Below, piece after piece: positions 26,783 through 34,475 of a stretch of DNA of 48,077 nt. The translations under genes and the position numbers were made by a program. The DNA lies in the NCBI GenBank assembly GCA_027055005.1, contig JALUNR010000025.1:1-48077 (forward strand). Direction: 5' to 3'. The notes below the pieces were generated by a model, which worked only from the letters and a program-made list of their open reading frames with translations, was not told the origin of the DNA and made no database searches. The number at the start of each line of letters is the position of its first letter. The stretch's first letter is position 1. Origin of the DNA: Campylobacterales bacterium (GTDB lineage: Bacteria; Campylobacterota; Campylobacteria; Campylobacterales; QNZT01).

Positions 26783-27205
26783 ATGAATATAGTTTGTAAA
26801 AAATGTTTAACCACAAATAGATTACCAGACAATAAGCCTATAAATAGAGCAATTTGTGGAAAATGTGAAGGAGATTTACTTGATAACTCCCCAGTAGAGT
26901 TAAATCCAAGCTCTTTTTCAAAGTTTATACAAAACAACTCCATCCCAGTTGTTGTTGATTTTTGGGCTCCATGGTGTGGACCATGTGTTATGATGGCACC
27001 AAATTTTAAAGAGGCAAGTAGTAAATTTATATTAAAAGCAAGATTTGCAAAAGTAAATACTCAAGATTTTCCATCTTTATCAGCTCCATATAATATAACA
27101 GGAATCCCAACTATGATAATTTTTAAAAATGGAGTAGAGATTGATAGGATAAGTGGTGCTTTATCGACTGAACAAATAGTAAAGTGGGTAAGTCAATATA
27201 TTTAA
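26783..27205 (+). CDS. trxC: Thioredoxin 2 (TrxC type) with N-terminal zinc ribbon
   Basis: Cytoplasmic disulfide reductase. The 140-residue protein begins with a zinc-binding ribbon (C5-x2-C8 and C25-x2-C28), then a thioredoxin domain with active site WAPWCGPC (C65, C68) and the cis-Pro loop GIPTMIIFKNG. The N-terminal ribbon separates TrxC from the shorter TrxA; it is known to make TrxC redox- and zinc-responsive in other bacteria. It starts 21 bases after mqnE with a GGAGAA ribosome-binding site and is probably cotranscribed with it. An intrinsic terminator follows. Confidence 0.92.
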   Translation: MNIVCKKCLTTNRLPDNKPINRAICGKCEGDLLDNSPVELNPSSFSKFIQNNSIPVVVDFWAPWCGPCVMMAPNFKEASSKFILKARFAKVNTQDFPSLSAPYNITGIPTMIIFKNGVEIDRISGALSTEQIVKWVSQYI

Positions 27206-27215
27206 AAGTATCTTT

Positions 27216-27254
27216 AGAAAAAGCTAAATCTATACAGTAGCTTTTTCTTTTTTT
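27216..27254 (+). terminator. Intrinsic terminator after trxC
   Basis: A perfect 11-base stem, AGAAAAAGCTA (27216-27226) and TAGCTTTTTCT (27238-27248), with an 11-base loop is followed by a T run to 27254 on the plus strand. The stop codon of the converging carbonic anhydrase gene lies in the loop. On the minus strand the downstream sequence is less T-rich, so it should act mainly on the mqnE-trxC transcript. Confidence 0.8.
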
Positions 27255-27895
27255 AAATATTGTTCAACATGTAAAAATCTATGTTCGATTGGATCAAAGT
27301 ATTCTAATTCTCCACTATCTAAGTGATAATACCATCCTTGTACAAATATCTTTCCTTCCTTAACTTTTCTTTTTACAGCTGGATATGTTAAAAGATTTTT
27401 CATTTGATCAATAATATTGAATTTTTCAGTAGCAGAATAAAGATTCTTTTTATCTTTTAATCCTATCAATGCAATAGCTTGTTCTTTAGCACTTTCACCA
27501 AACTTGAGCCATTTTCTTATATGTGTCATTTCGATATCGTCTTCAGGTATATCTTGATATAAACTTTTACAAGCACCACACTGTGTATGTCCACATAAAA
27601 TAATATTATCAACATTCAAAACACTTAAAGCATATTCTATAACTGCTGGTGTTCCAGATGCTTCAGAATCTTCATCAAATGGAGGAACAAAGTTCCCTAT
27701 ATTTCTATCTATAAAAAGATCTCCAGGTTTTGTATGGGTTATTAGACTTGGAACTACACGAGAATCACTACAAGCTATAAAAAGTGTTTTAGGACTTTGC
27801 CCCTCTTCTACAAGTTTTTGAAATAGAGTAGAATACTGTTTTCCATATTTTTGTTTAAATTCTTTATAACTTTTGATTAATGTTTCTGCACTCAT
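27230..27895 (-). CDS. can: Beta-class carbonic anhydrase
   Basis: Zinc enzyme interconverting CO2 and bicarbonate. The 221-residue protein carries the metal-binding signatures ACSDSRVVPS (C42, with the D44-R46 dyad) and CGHTQCGACK (H103, C106), plus RNIGNFVPP and the EYAL segment typical of the clade. No signal peptide, so cytoplasmic. In Campylobacterota it would supply bicarbonate to carboxylases or buffer the cytoplasm. The gene stands alone, converging with trxC and diverging from ilvB. Confidence 0.96.
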   Translation of the reverse strand: MSAETLIKSYKEFKQKYGKQYSTLFQKLVEEGQSPKTLFIACSDSRVVPSLITHTKPGDLFIDRNIGNFVPPFDEDSEASGTPAVIEYALSVLNVDNIILCGHTQCGACKSLYQDIPEDDIEMTHIRKWLKFGESAKEQAIALIGLKDKKNLYSATEKFNIIDQMKNLLTYPAVKRKVKEGKIFVQGWYYHLDSGELEYFDPIEHRFLHVEQYLKKEKATV

Positions 27896-28081
27896 TAATG
27901 TTCCCTTTATTTAAATTTTTTAATTATAAAATAATTTAAATAAAATTATTATAAATTTTAATATGTTAATTTAAATTTTATATTTATTATAAATATATAA
28001 AAAAAATTTATTGAATTTATCTATCAGCATATATAAAAAGAGTTTTGATATAATCCTCAAATTATAACTTTGGAGAGATTT
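27896..28081. promoter_or_regulatory. Divergent promoter region between carbonic anhydrase and ilvB
   Basis: A 186-base region, extremely AT-rich. Minus strand: TATAAT at 27928-27923 and ribosome-binding site AAAGGGAAC serve the carbonic anhydrase gene. Plus strand: TATAAT at 28049-28054, preceded by TTTTGA, and GGAGAG at 28072-28077 serve ilvB. I saw no leader peptide rich in Ile/Leu/Val and no attenuator hairpin before ilvB, so classical attenuation is not supported. Confidence 0.65.
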
Positions 28082-29773
28082 ATGCAACTAACTGGTTCAC
28101 AAATGGTTATACAAGCCCTAAAAGAGGAGGGTGTAACTACTGTTTTTGGTTACCCTGGTGGGGCTATTATGAATGTTTATGATGAGATTTATAAACAGGA
28201 TTATTTTAAACATATTTTAACTCGTCATGAACAAGCAAGTGTTCATGCTGCTGATGCATATGCTAGGGCTAGTGGAGAGGTTGGAGTAGCGATAGTTACA
28301 AGTGGTCCTGGATTTACAAATGCCGTAACAGGACTAGCAACTGCTTATACTGACTCTACACCACTAGTTGTTATAAGTGGACAAGTACCTATAACTATGA
28401 TAGGAACAGATGCTTTTCAAGAGATAGATGCAGTAGGGATTAGTCGTCCTTGTACAAAACATAACTTTTTAGTAAAAGATGTAAAAGAGTTACCACATAT
28501 ATTAAAAGAAGCTTTTTATATAGCAAGAAGTGGAAGACCTGGACCAGTTCATATAGATATTCCCAAAGATGTTACAGCAGAAGTTGGAGAATTTAAATAT
28601 CCAAAAGAGATAAGTTTACAAACATATAAACCTACTGTAAAGGGAAATATCAGACAGATAAAAAAAGCAATTGAAGCTATAAAAAAAGCTAAAAAACCTC
28701 TCTTTTATCTAGGTGGTGGAATCATACTATCAAACAGTAGTAATGAAATAAGAGAGATTATCTCTAAAACAAAAATTCCAGCAGTTGAAACTTTGATGGC
28801 TAGAGGAAGCTTGAGGCATGATGATGAAATGCTTTTAGGTATGTTAGGTATGCATGGAAGTTATGCTGCAAATATTGCTATGAGTGAGTGTGATCTTATA
28901 ATCTCTTTGGGAGCTAGATTTGATGATAGAGTTACTGGAAGACTTGATAAATTTGCTACAAATGCCAAAATTATTCATGTAGATGTAGATCCTAGCAGTA
29001 TAGGAAAACTTGTAAATGTTGATTATCCAATAGTTGGGGATTTGAAAAATGTTTTGAATTCTATGCTTAGTTTAGTTCAAGAGATCGATGCAAACTCTTA
29101 TGAATCGTGGAGAGGACTTGTTAAAAAGTATGCTGAACTTCATCCTCTAAGCTTTGAAGATAGTGAAGAGGTATTAAAACCTCAATGGATTATAAAAAGA
29201 GTAGGGGAAAAACTTGGAGATAAAGCCGTAGTATCAACAGATGTTGGACAACATCAGATGTGGACAGCTCAATACTATCCTTTTTCTTATCCTAGACAAT
29301 TTATAACAAGTGGTGGACTTGGAACTATGGGATTTGGTTTTCCCGCTAGTATTGGAGCTAAAAGGGCAAAAGAAGATAAGATAAGTATTAACTTTACTGG
29401 TGATGGCTCAATTTTGATGAATATTCAAGAGCTTATGACAGCAGTAGAGAGTAATACTCCAGTTATAAACATAGTGTTAAACAACAATTTTTTAGGTATG
29501 GTTAGACAGTGGCAAACATTCTTTTATGATAAAAGATATGCTGAAACAGATCTTAGTATGCAACCAAATTTTAAAATGTTAGCGGAGAGTTTTGGTGGAG
29601 TTGGATATGAAGTAAGAACAAAAAAGGAGTTTGATAAAGCACTTGATGATGCCTTAAATCAAAATAGAGTAGCTTTTATAGATGCCCATATAGATAGACT
29701 TGAGAATGTTCTTCCTATGGTTCCAGCAGGTGGAACACTATATAATATGATGCTAGAATTTAAGGATAACTAA
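28082..29773 (+). CDS. ilvB: Acetolactate synthase large (catalytic) subunit
   Basis: Thiamine-diphosphate enzyme making acetolactate or acetohydroxybutyrate for branched-chain amino acid synthesis. I place the start at ATG 28082 (MQLTGSQMVIQAL), 5 bases after GGAGAG, rather than at the in-frame TTG 28070, which is part of that ribosome-binding site. The 563-residue protein has VFGYPGGAIMNVYDEI, RHEQASVHAADAYARASG (catalytic Glu), TSGPGFTNAVTGLATAY, the FAD region GARFDDRVTG and the ThDP/Mg motif GDGSILMNIQELMTAVE with the NN pair downstream. It overlaps ilvN by one base. Confidence 0.96.
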   Translation: MQLTGSQMVIQALKEEGVTTVFGYPGGAIMNVYDEIYKQDYFKHILTRHEQASVHAADAYARASGEVGVAIVTSGPGFTNAVTGLATAYTDSTPLVVISGQVPITMIGTDAFQEIDAVGISRPCTKHNFLVKDVKELPHILKEAFYIARSGRPGPVHIDIPKDVTAEVGEFKYPKEISLQTYKPTVKGNIRQIKKAIEAIKKAKKPLFYLGGGIILSNSSNEIREIISKTKIPAVETLMARGSLRHDDEMLLGMLGMHGSYAANIAMSECDLIISLGARFDDRVTGRLDKFATNAKIIHVDVDPSSIGKLVNVDYPIVGDLKNVLNSMLSLVQEIDANSYESWRGLVKKYAELHPLSFEDSEEVLKPQWIIKRVGEKLGDKAVVSTDVGQHQMWTAQYYPFSYPRQFITSGGLGTMGFGFPASIGAKRAKEDKISINFTGDGSILMNIQELMTAVESNTPVINIVLNNNFLGMVRQWQTFFYDKRYAETDLSMQPNFKMLAESFGGVGYEVRTKKEFDKALDDALNQNRVAFIDAHIDRLENVLPMVPAGGTLYNMMLEFKDN

Positions 29774-30246
29774 TGAGTGAGATAAGAAAAGTAATATCAG
29801 TTATAGTTTTAAATGAACACGGAGTTCTTTCAAGGATTTCTGGACTTTTTGCAGGAAGAGGTTATAACATAGAGTCTTTAACTGTTGCACCTATCCCTGA
29901 TAGTGATTATAGTAGATTTACCATAGTTACAAAGGGAAGTCCAAAAGTGATAGAGCAGATAGTTAAACAACTTCACAAACTTATCCCAACTTATAAAGTT
30001 ATAGAAAGTGATGATGTAGTAGAAAAAGAGATGGTTTTAGTAAAAATCCCTCTTGAAAACTCTTTAGGTGGACTAGACGCGATTTTAGCTGGATACAATG
30101 GTATAGTTGCAAACTCAACAGAAGATAGTTTAGTAGTTATGGCAGTAGATGATGTAAAAAGGATAGAAAACTTTATCAAAGTTATGAAAAAGTTCCACCC
30201 TACTCAAATAGTGAGAGGTGGAAGTGTTTCTATGGAGCGAAGCTAA
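29773..30246 (+). CDS. ilvN: Acetolactate synthase small (regulatory) subunit
   Basis: The 157-residue protein has the N-terminal ACT domain typical of the family (ISVIVLNEHGVLSRISGLFAGRGYNIESLTVAPI; key residues NEHGVLSR, GRGYNIESL) and a C-terminal domain with KIP and GGSVSMERS. It activates the catalytic subunit and confers valine feedback sensitivity. Start and stop overlap ilvB and lpxD by one base each, so the three genes form a translationally coupled unit. The ilvI/ilvH-lpxD order is also recalled from Campylobacter jejuni. The symbol ilvH would be equally valid. Confidence 0.94.
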   Translation: MSEIRKVISVIVLNEHGVLSRISGLFAGRGYNIESLTVAPIPDSDYSRFTIVTKGSPKVIEQIVKQLHKLIPTYKVIESDDVVEKEMVLVKIPLENSLGGLDAILAGYNGIVANSTEDSLVVMAVDDVKRIENFIKVMKKFHPTQIVRGGSVSMERS

Positions 30247-31145
30247 TGGATTTTTTTAAAAATCTTATAAAAGAGAAGAATATAAAAGGATTAGCTGATA
30301 CTAAAAGTGCAAAAGAGGGAGAAATAACTTTTTTAAATGATAAAAAGTTTTTAGAGGATCTCAAATCTACAAAAGCAAGTTTTGCACTTGTAAGAGAAGC
30401 AGATAAAGAGTTTGTTCCTTTTTCTTGTAAAGCGATAGTAGTTGATGATCCTTATCTAGCTTTTGCAAAAATAAGTCAAATCTTTGCACCAAAAGTTGAT
30501 ATAAAAAGAGAAAACATAGTTATAGGATATAACTCAAAAATAGATGAGAGTGCAATGATTATGAGTAATGTTGTGATAGGAAATAGTGTAACAATAGGCA
30601 AAAATGTAAAAATATATCCAAATGTTACTATATATGATAATACTATTATAGAAGATGATGTTACTATCCACTCTGGAACTGTTATAGGAAGTGATGGTTT
30701 TGGATATGCTTATGAAAAGGATAGAACTCCTGTTAAGATAGTTCACTTTGGAAGAGTTGTTATCAAAAAAGGGGCTGAGATAGGGGCAAATTGCACTATT
30801 GATAGAGGAGTGTTTAACGATACTATCATTGGAGAAAATTGTAAACTAGATAATCTTATCCAAATCGGACATAACTGTGAGTTAGAAAAAAACTGTATAA
30901 TAGTTTCCCAAAGTGGATTAGCTGGAAGTACAAAGCTGGGAGTTGCTGTAACTATGGGAGCTCAAAGTGGAACCTCTGGACACTTAGAGATAGCCCCTTA
31001 TACTGTTATAGCCGCTCGTGGTGGAGTTACCAAAAGTATAACAAAAAGTGGAGTTTATGCAGGTTTTCCTATAAAAGAGCATAAAACTTGGCTAAAAGAA
31101 CAAGCAAAAATATCAAAATTAACAAAAGAGAAAGGAAAAAAATGA
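30246..31145 (+). CDS. lpxD: UDP-3-O-acylglucosamine N-acyltransferase LpxD
   Basis: Third step of lipid A synthesis: N-acylation of UDP-3-O-acylglucosamine from acyl-ACP. The 299-residue protein has the N-terminal uridine-binding domain (KGLADTKSAKEGEITFLNDKKF and ASFALVREADKEF) followed by a left-handed hexapeptide-repeat helix from about residue 92 (IGNSVTIGKNVKIYPNVTI) with GTVIGSDGFGYAYE and the probable catalytic His209 in QIGHNCEL. It is slightly shorter than the E. coli enzyme (341) mainly at the C-terminus. The stop overlaps the start of the next small gene by 4 bases. Confidence 0.94.
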   Translation: MDFFKNLIKEKNIKGLADTKSAKEGEITFLNDKKFLEDLKSTKASFALVREADKEFVPFSCKAIVVDDPYLAFAKISQIFAPKVDIKRENIVIGYNSKIDESAMIMSNVVIGNSVTIGKNVKIYPNVTIYDNTIIEDDVTIHSGTVIGSDGFGYAYEKDRTPVKIVHFGRVVIKKGAEIGANCTIDRGVFNDTIIGENCKLDNLIQIGHNCELEKNCIIVSQSGLAGSTKLGVAVTMGAQSGTSGHLEIAPYTVIAARGGVTKSITKSGVYAGFPIKEHKTWLKEQAKISKLTKEKGKK

Positions 31146-31375
31146 GTAGTAAAAAAGTAATAAAAGAGTTTAAATTAGCTGGAACAAAAGATGGAGTTAT
31201 AAGTGTAGCTCATATAGATGAGCCATATGGTGCTGAATCAAAACCAGTAGTAAGTATAGGTATATCACTAAAGGCAAACTCAAATGAGCCTGATTGGAAA
31301 GCCCATATACCTTATGAAAACTTGGATGAACTTATCGAAGCTCTCCAAGAAGCCAAAAAAGAACAAAATAAATAA
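31142..31375 (+). CDS. Small conserved-looking protein of unknown function
   Basis: A 77-residue soluble protein starting at ATG 31142, whose first bases overlap the lpxD stop (ATGA), rather than at the in-frame start 54 bases upstream inside lpxD. The sequence begins MSSKKVIKEFKLAGTKDGVI, then predicted strands (SVAHIDEPY, PVVSIGISLKA) and an amphipathic helix at the end (NLDELIEALQEAKKEQ). It has no membrane segment, Cys or recognisable motif. The strand-strand-strand-helix layout loosely resembles PC4/YdbC-like single-strand nucleic-acid binders, but I cannot claim membership. It is translationally coupled to lpxD and followed by the rpmH promoter. Confidence 0.7.
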   Translation: MSSKKVIKEFKLAGTKDGVISVAHIDEPYGAESKPVVSIGISLKANSNEPDWKAHIPYENLDELIEALQEAKKEQNK

Positions 31376-31395
31376 TATTTTAAGAATAGTTTGAG

Positions 31396-31401
31396 TACAA
31401 T
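31396..31401 (+). promoter_or_regulatory. -10 promoter of rpmH
   Basis: TACAAT with upstream TTTGAG, 34 bases before the rpmH start; an AGAAGAAGGAAAA purine tract provides the ribosome-binding site. This separates the ribosome/membrane-insertion block from ilvB-ilvN-lpxD. Confidence 0.6.
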
Positions 31402-31434
31402 CCGCGAACTTAAAACAAGAAGAAGGAAAATACA

Positions 31435-31569
31435 ATGAAAAGAACATACCAACCGCATAACACACCAAGAAAAAGAACTCACGGGTTTAGAGTTAGAATG
31501 AAAACTAAAAACGGAAGAAGAGTTATAAAAGCAAGACGAGCTAAAGGTAGAAAGAGATTAGCAGTATAA
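31435..31569 (+). CDS. rpmH: 50S ribosomal protein L34
   Basis: A 44-residue basic protein beginning [19 protein letters not shown] and continuing RMKTKNGR, ending in KGRKRLAV, the standard L34 sequence that binds 23S rRNA near the exit tunnel. It is complete and starts at ATG 31435 behind AGAAGGAAAA. It is the first gene of the conserved rpmH-rnpA-yidD-yidC-khpB-mnmE cluster; rnpA begins 8 bases after its stop. Confidence 0.98.
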   Translation: MKRTYQPHNTPRKRTHGFRVRMKTKNGRRVIKARRAKGRKRLAV

Positions 31570-31577
31570 AAGGCTTT

Positions 31578-31886
31578 TTGCCACTAAAAACAGTAAAAGA
31601 GTTTAACTACATATATAAAAACTCTAAAGTTTATCACACTAAGTTTTTTGTACTTTTTTATTTAAAAGATAAAAACAAAAGATTTAGTGTAGTGGCATCC
31701 AAAAAAGTAGGTAATGCCGTGAAGCGAAATTTTGCTAAAAGAAGGCTTAGGGCATTGTTTATCGAACATGAGTTTGAAAAAGACTCATTTATTCTTGTAG
31801 CAAAAAAAGATATTATAAAAGTTAGATTTGATAATCTTCAGTATATTTTTAAAAAATCCATAAAAGCACTTCAATGCGAAAAATAG
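31578..31886 (+). CDS. rnpA: Ribonuclease P protein component
   Basis: Protein subunit of RNase P, which with the M1 RNA trims tRNA 5' ends. The 102-residue frame starts at TTG 31578 (LPLKTVKEFNYIYKNSK) 8 bases after rpmH, with AAAAGG upstream; no ATG lies near the expected N-terminus. The family signature is RFSVVASKKVGNAVKRNFAKRRLRALF (residues about 35-61), including the RNR-type box here read as KRNFAKRRLR. It is a little short but complete. Its end overlaps yidD by 13 bases. Confidence 0.93.
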   Translation: MPLKTVKEFNYIYKNSKVYHTKFFVLFYLKDKNKRFSVVASKKVGNAVKRNFAKRRLRALFIEHEFEKDSFILVAKKDIIKVRFDNLQYIFKKSIKALQCEK

Positions 31887-32197
31887 CCCTTTGGTTCCTA
31901 AATATTTATCAAAGATTTTTTACTCTGCTTGGATATGGAAGTTGTAGATACTATCCAACTTGTTCAGAGTATGCAAAATGGCAGTTTGAGAAAAACTCTT
32001 TAATTAAAGCCTTTTATTATACAACTAAAAGGATTCTTAGTTGCAACCAACTTTTTATCGGAGGAATTGATTATCCCGTTGTAAAGTGTCATAAAAACAA
32101 AAACAAACTTCAAAAAATACCAGCCAAAAAAATAAAGGTAAAGTATTGGTATGTTAAAAAAGAAAATGATAACTATTTTTTAGTAAAGTCATTTTAA
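31874..32197 (+). CDS. yidD: Membrane protein insertion efficiency factor YidD
   Basis: Small amphipathic inner-membrane-associated protein that assists YidC. The 107 residues contain the family core: WFLNIYQRFFTLLGYGSCRYYPTCSEYAKWQFEKN, followed by AFYYTTKRILSCNQLFIGGIDYPV; the three cysteines C23, C29 and C55 region are typical (SCRYYPTCS, SCNQ). The C-terminus carries an extra lysine-rich extension of about 25 residues compared with the E. coli protein. It sits between rnpA and yidC as in most bacteria. Confidence 0.95.
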   Translation: MRKIALWFLNIYQRFFTLLGYGSCRYYPTCSEYAKWQFEKNSLIKAFYYTTKRILSCNQLFIGGIDYPVVKCHKNKNKLQKIPAKKIKVKYWYVKKENDNYFLVKSF

Positions 32198-32243
32198 TAA
32201 CTATTATAGTAAAATCGCACAAATTTATTTTAAAGGGTTTGAT

Positions 32244-33818
32244 TTGATTGATAATTTATCGCAACAGCAAAGAATGATTTTGGCAGTTGTTCTCAGTATT
32301 ATATTTTTTGTATTATATGATACATATTTTATGCCAAAGGCTAAACTTAATCAAGAGTTAAATACAACAAAAGTTTCTAAAGTAGAAACTAAAGTAGCAT
32401 CTCCACAAATTGATGCTCCTAAAGTTTCAAATCAAGTAGTAAAAAATATTTCAACAGCTCCAAAAACAAAATCTAAAATATTACTAACTGTGAACTCAAA
32501 AGATTTTACTATAAAAATAGATGAGTTTGGAAGAATAAGTAGTTATACACTTTTAGGAAAAAAATTTAAAACCAAAGATGGTGGATATACACATGTTATA
32601 GATAAGAGTATGAAGTTAAAACCATTGGAAATAAGATTTAGTGATAGTGCTCTAAATAGTGAAGCTTTTACGAAGCCATATAGAAGTGAAACGGCTTTGG
32701 TTGAACTCAAAGATAAAACGACTGTTAAACTTACTCAAAAACTTACAAATCTAACTGTAACAAAAATTATCACTTTTAAAAAAGATGGAACATATAAAGT
32801 TGAAGTTAAACTTTCAAAACCAACTGAATTTTTCATCACAAATGGAGAACATCCCGTTGCAGAAAAAAGTAAGTTTGTTTTCAATGGTGTTATAGTTGAA
32901 AAGAGTGATAATACACTAGAAAAAATTCAAGACAATAAAGCTGATGGTATATTAAGCATAAATAATGCAAAATATTTAGCTTCAAACGACAAATACTATA
33001 CAACTGTTTTTTATGATTTTAAAAAAGGATTAAATGTAGTAGTCTCTGATGAAAATAAAAAGCCTATTCCTTTTGTAAAATCAAATAACAATATAACTTT
33101 AAATGGTTATATTGGACCAAAAAGCTATGATAAACTCTACTCCATAGATCCACAGCTTACAAATGTTATAGAGTATGGATTTTTTACATTTATATCTAAA
33201 CCTATGTTTTTATTTCTAAAGTACATTTATTCAGTAGTTGGTAACTGGGGGTGGACAATAGTTTTTGCTACTATTTTTATAAAATTATTTTTATTTCCTC
33301 TTACATTTAAAGGTATGATATCTATGAATAAGATGAAAGCATTAGCACCTAAAATGAAAGAGCTTAAAGAAAAGTATAAAGATGATAAACAAAAACTAAA
33401 TGTAAAAATGATGGAACTATACAAAACTCATGGAGCAAATCCGATGGGTGGATGTCTACCTATGATACTTCAAATTCCAGTCTTTTTTGCGATATATAGA
33501 GTTTTACTAAATGCATTTGATTTAAAACAAGCTAGTTGGATACTTTGGTACAATGACCTTTCAGTTATGGATCCTTTCTATATACTACCACTTTTGATGG
33601 GTGCAACAATGTTTTGGCAACAACACATAACACCACAAAATTATACTGATCCTATGCAAGCAAAAATTATGAAGTTTTTACCACTTATATTTACATTTTT
33701 CTTTATAACTTTTCCTGCTGGACTTACTCTTTATTGGTTTACAAATAACTTGTTTACAATAGCTCAACAATACTATGTAAATAGTATATTTGCTAAACAA
33801 AAAGTTGTAAAGGAGTAA
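32244..33818 (+). CDS. yidC: Membrane protein insertase YidC
   Basis: Inserts and folds inner-membrane proteins. The only plausible start is TTG 32244 (LIDNLSQQQRMILAVVLSII), 7 bases after AAAGGG. The 524-residue protein has an N-terminal membrane anchor (about 12-27), a large periplasmic P1 domain (about 75-320, beta-rich with TVNSKDFTIKIDEFGRISSYTL) and the conserved C-terminal 60K-insertase core with GWTIVFATIFIKLFLFPLTFKGM, MKELKEKYKDDKQKLNVKMMELYKTHGANPMGGCLPMILQIPVFFAIYRVL in segments, and FPAGLTLYWFTNNLFTIAQQY. The hydrophilic groove Arg/Lys on TM2 region fits KLFLFPLTFK. A weak -10 (TATAGT, 32205-32210) precedes it. Confidence 0.95.
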   Translation: MIDNLSQQQRMILAVVLSIIFFVLYDTYFMPKAKLNQELNTTKVSKVETKVASPQIDAPKVSNQVVKNISTAPKTKSKILLTVNSKDFTIKIDEFGRISSYTLLGKKFKTKDGGYTHVIDKSMKLKPLEIRFSDSALNSEAFTKPYRSETALVELKDKTTVKLTQKLTNLTVTKIITFKKDGTYKVEVKLSKPTEFFITNGEHPVAEKSKFVFNGVIVEKSDNTLEKIQDNKADGILSINNAKYLASNDKYYTTVFYDFKKGLNVVVSDENKKPIPFVKSNNNITLNGYIGPKSYDKLYSIDPQLTNVIEYGFFTFISKPMFLFLKYIYSVVGNWGWTIVFATIFIKLFLFPLTFKGMISMNKMKALAPKMKELKEKYKDDKQKLNVKMMELYKTHGANPMGGCLPMILQIPVFFAIYRVLLNAFDLKQASWILWYNDLSVMDPFYILPLLMGATMFWQQHITPQNYTDPMQAKIMKFLPLIFTFFFITFPAGLTLYWFTNNLFTIAQQYYVNSIFAKQKVVKE

Positions 33819-33821
33819 GTT

Positions 33822-34475
33822 GTGAAATTTTCAGCACCAACTTTAGATGAAGCATATAAAAAAGCTTCAAAAGAATTTACTTGTTCAATAGTTGAGTTAG
33901 AGATAGAAGTTATACAAAATCCAAGTTCTGGTTTTTTAGGTATGTTTTCTAAGGATGCTATAATAAAAGTGTTAAATAAAGGTGAACAAAAAATAGTACA
34001 AGAAGATAGTTCTAAGAATGTTTTAGATGCAGAGCAAGAGATAAAATCTGGTATGGAAAAGCTTTTAAAATCTAGTTGCTATGATTTAAATGTTGTTAAA
34101 GCAAGTATAGAAAATGAAAATGTATATATAAAAATAGATGGTAATGATGCTGCTTTAATGATAGGTAAAGAGGGATATAGATACAAAGCACTTTCCTACA
34201 TACTACATAATTGGATAAAAATGAAGTATGATATGACTTTGTCACTTGAAATAGCAGAGTTTTTAAAAAACCAAAAAGAAAATGTATTAAATTATCTTGT
34301 TAATATAAAACAAAGAGTAAGTGAACAAGGTAAAGCTCAAACAAAGCCATTGGATGGGATACTTGTAAAAATAGCGCTTGAAGAGTTAAGAAGAGTATAT
34401 CCAGATATGTATGTTGCTATCAAAACTCTAAGAGATGGTAGAAAAGTTGTTGTGGTAAATGAGCATAGAAAATAA
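33822..34475 (+). CDS. khpB: RNA-binding protein KhpB (Jag/SpoIIIJ-associated)
   Basis: The 217-residue protein starts at GTG 33822, 3 bases after yidC. It has an N-terminal Jag_N domain (MKFSAPTLDEAYKKASKEF, and the GFLGMFSKDA motif of that domain), a KH domain (about 85-150, with GNDAALMIGKEGYRYKALSYI where IGKEG is the GxxG loop) and a C-terminal R3H-like region. The usual R-x3-H signature is not evident: the segment reads LRRVYPDMY, with Tyr where His is expected. KhpB proteins bind RNA and affect cell envelope and division in other bacteria. The end overlaps mnmE by 17 bases. Confidence 0.9.
   Translation: MKFSAPTLDEAYKKASKEFTCSIVELEIEVIQNPSSGFLGMFSKDAIIKVLNKGEQKIVQEDSSKNVLDAEQEIKSGMEKLLKSSCYDLNVVKASIENENVYIKIDGNDAALMIGKEGYRYKALSYILHNWIKMKYDMTLSLEIAEFLKNQKENVLNYLVNIKQRVSEQGKAQTKPLDGILVKIALEELRRVYPDMYVAIKTLRDGRKVVVVNEHRK

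Noticed and set aside
28070..28081. TTG at 28070 as the start of ilvB
   Set aside because: It overlaps the GGAGAG ribosome-binding site that is correctly spaced to ATG 28082, and family N-termini fit MQLTGSQ.
28021..28081. Attenuator or leader peptide before ilvB
   Set aside because: No short frame rich in branched-chain residues and no paired hairpins before the start codon.
31088..31141. Upstream in-frame start of the small gene after lpxD
   Set aside because: It lies inside lpxD and adds a lysine-rich segment; ATG 31142 overlaps the lpxD stop in the usual ATGA coupling form.
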